From Gammaproteobacteria bacterium (lineage in GTDB: Bacteria; Pseudomonadota; Gammaproteobacteria; Pseudomonadales; Pseudohongiellaceae): a DNA stretch of 15,729 nt. The stretch covers positions 16,997 through 32,725 of the forward strand of contig JAESUT010000060.1 of assembly GCA_016762995.1 (NCBI GenBank), read 5' to 3'. Below, one piece after another: positions 14,079-15,729 of this stretch. Made by a program: the position numbers and the translations under genes. Each line of letters begins with the position of its first letter. Position 1 is the stretch's first letter. The notes below the pieces were generated by a model. The model saw only the letters and a list, made by a program, of their open reading frames with translations, was not told the origin of the DNA and did no database searches.

Positions 14079-15729
14079 GTCTTTCATTCAGAAACCCATT
14101 TGGAATTCGATTCAAGCTGGTATTTCTTTCCAGTTTTCTGTTGGTCATACCCTGGCTTGGTTATCAATATATTCTAGAAATGGAACAAGTGCTCAGGCGC
14201 GGACAGGAGCAAATTGTCCTAGGTACAGCTCAGGCATTGGCAACAGCGCTTAATGAGCGTCCAGAGCTTTTCGATGAAGGAAGTTATAGGCCAGCTAGGC
14301 GTAGTGAAGATCTCTACGTCTATCCCATCTTCTCCGCGCTCTCACTGGACGATGGCACGCTGACTGACTGGGATGAGTACCAGCAATACGAAGTGGAGTT
14401 CGCTGACAAGGATCAGCTGCGCACTTCATTGAACCCTTCTCGCTATTACGGTCAGGATGAAACGCTAAGCTTTCGTAATATGGTAGGAGAGCACAATGGC
14501 TCGCTGTATGCCTATTTCAAAGTAGTGGACGATGAAATTGTCTATCGTAGTCGCGATGCGCTCAGCGTGCACCGTAGTGATTTCTTAGAAATTACTATGT
14601 TGTCGAAAGATGGAAATGGGATCCAGCGTTATGTAATAGCCCCTCATGAACCAGAGTTTCTCTATCCGTTTCAGGTGGAGGACGGCTACAGTAATCCGAT
14701 TCACGAAGACAGAATCAGCGGTCAGTGGTACGAATCGACTGACGGCTATGTGATCGAGCTACAGATTCCCATGGACATGTTGGGGGACCGGTTAGGTTTC
14801 GCCATCTTCGATGTAGACGATCATAGCCAGCGGTACGTGAATAAAGTGGTGGCAACCTACCGAGTAGCTGATGTGGAGCGGCTTGGGTCTCTGCGTTTAC
14901 CTACGCCTGAGATCGACAGGATCGTGGCCGGAATGGGGCACAATAACTCGCGTATCCAGGTTGTGGATAGAAATGGAAGGGTACTTCAATCGGTGGGAGA
15001 TATTCAGTCAGCAACTGGGTTATTGCTCACCTCACCAACAGATGAGGCTCCTACCAATAAGTACTGGCTCTATATGCAGAACAAAATTCTGAACCCACTC
15101 TATTATCAGTTTCTGACCAAGCCTAGCAACAATTTTATTGATGACTTGTATTCAGAGGTGACACGGGAGGGCGCGCATATTAATGCGGCACTCGGCGGTG
15201 AGGCCACAACGCAGTTTCGTACACTCGCAGATTCCGATACGCGCCTGTTAGAGGCGGCGCATCCGATATTGGCTAACGGCGAGATCATGGGTGCAGTAGT
15301 GGTAGACCAAAATATGAATGGACTCCGAACATTTCGGAACCAAGCGATGGAAATGTTGTTCAATACCATGCTCGCGGTGATGTTGATCGTAACACTCGGT
15401 CTATTTTTCTCCGCTTCGAGAATTTCTTCGCGCATTCGGTCATTGAGAAATCAGGCTGAAGGTATTATTGGGGAGACGGGCAGAATACAAAACACGATCA
15501 TAGCAACACGAAATTCGGATGAAATCGGCGATCTGTCGCGTAGTTTCTCCACTATTGTTGAGCGATTAACTCAATACACTGACTATCTAGAGAATATGTC
15601 TTCTCGGTTATCTCATGAATTACGTACACCAGTCACTGTGGTGCGCTCCTCTCTCGAGAACCTTGGTCTTACTGCGATAGATAAGGAGTCGGCAGTCTAT
15701 ATTGAGCGCGCCGAAGAAGGCATTAAGCG
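14075..15729 (+). CDS. pdsS: Proteobacterial dedicated sortase system sensor histidine kinase PdsS (3' truncated by window)
   Basis: 551 codons are present and the gene runs off the right edge. A short cytoplasmic start leads to TM1 (about 13-31) and then a large extracytoplasmic region (32-426). TM2 (about 428-446) follows, then a HAMP-like linker (447-505) and a HisKA dimerisation domain with His514 in RLSHELRTPV. The ATP-binding HATPase domain lies beyond the window. The extracytoplasmic part has a beta-rich portion (about 85-255: DDGTLTDW, LYAYFKVVDD, SDFLEI, GYVIELQIPMDML, GFAIFDVDD) resembling CBM9/DOMON-type domains, then a PDC/CHASE-like portion (292-415: IQVVDRNGRVL, EAAHPILANGEIMGAVVV). 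This architecture directly after pdsR identifies PdsS. A stop at 14051 prevents upstream extension, so ATG 14075 is the first start; the Shine-Dalgarno is weak. Confidence 0.9.
   Translation, partial: MSLSFRNPFGIRFKLVFLSSFLLVIPWLGYQYILEMEQVLRRGQEQIVLGTAQALATALNERPELFDEGSYRPARRSEDLYVYPIFSALSLDDGTLTDWDEYQQYEVEFADKDQLRTSLNPSRYYGQDETLSFRNMVGEHNGSLYAYFKVVDDEIVYRSRDALSVHRSDFLEITMLSKDGNGIQRYVIAPHEPEFLYPFQVEDGYSNPIHEDRISGQWYESTDGYVIELQIPMDMLGDRLGFAIFDVDDHSQRYVNKVVATYRVADVERLGSLRLPTPEIDRIVAGMGHNNSRIQVVDRNGRVLQSVGDIQSATGLLLTSPTDEAPTNKYWLYMQNKILNPLYYQFLTKPSNNFIDDLYSEVTREGAHINAALGGEATTQFRTLADSDTRLLEAAHPILANGEIMGAVVVDQNMNGLRTFRNQAMEMLFNTMLAVMLIVTLGLFFSASRISSRIRSLRNQAEGIIGETGRIQNTIIATRNSDEIGDLSRSFSTIVERLTQYTDYLENMSSRLSHELRTPVTVVRSSLENLGLTAIDKESAVYIERAEEGIK

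Noticed and set aside
14871..15435. Frames of 73 codons (+) and 109 codons (-) near the right end
   Set aside because: Both overlap the pdsS reading frame, which is continuous and has recognisable domains.
1..15729. CRISPR array, tRNA, rRNA, insertion sequence or prophage
   Set aside because: No regularly spaced repeats, cloverleaf-like sequence, transposase, integrase or phage gene was seen on either strand.

Overview
This window looks like chromosomal DNA of a marine or aquatic gammaproteobacterium of intermediate GC content. Two things suggest this. First, it carries a block that is conserved in Gammaproteobacteria (psd, rsgA, orn, queG, with orn facing away from rsgA and converging on queG). 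Second, it carries three parts of the proteobacterial dedicated sortase (Pds) system, which is best known from marine gammaproteobacteria. There is no sign of a phage, insertion sequence, CRISPR array, rRNA or tRNA.

Layout. Positions 1-227 hold the end of an FAD-linked oxidase. A cold-shock protein gene follows (452-661, +). It converges on rpiA-psd-rsgA (776-3473, all -), which cover pentose phosphate interconversion, phosphatidylethanolamine synthesis and 30S ribosome maturation. orn (+) is divergent from rsgA and converges on a two-gene unit made of a methionine-type aminotransferase and queG (both -). A TolC-family outer-membrane channel (-) has a strong promoter whose spacer is filled by a perfect inverted repeat. 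A cytosolic-carboxypeptidase-like M14 metallopeptidase (-) is divergent from a tyrosine-sensitive-type DAHP synthase (aroF-like, +), which in turn converges on a DUF924 gene (-). A GST-like gene follows (-).

The right-hand 3.7 kb is the most interesting part. It holds pdsO (OmpA-like, glycine-zipper envelope protein, -), then a 305-bp divergent control region, then pdsR (OmpR-type response regulator, +) and pdsS (membrane sensor histidine kinase, +, cut off by the window end at residue 551, just past the phospho-accepting His514). In the known system these accompany a Gram-negative sortase and one dedicated LPXTG-type surface substrate. Neither is inside the window, so they lie beyond the right edge, elsewhere in the genome, or are absent. 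The extracytoplasmic part of PdsS reads like a carbohydrate-binding (CBM9/DOMON-like) beta-sandwich followed by a PDC/CHASE-like segment, which offers a guess at what the sortase system senses.

Most other genes are housekeeping and, apart from short putative operons (rsgA/psd/rpiA; aminotransferase-queG; possibly pdsO-gst), are not functionally linked. Promoters and terminators listed are pattern matches made by eye and carry modest confidence.
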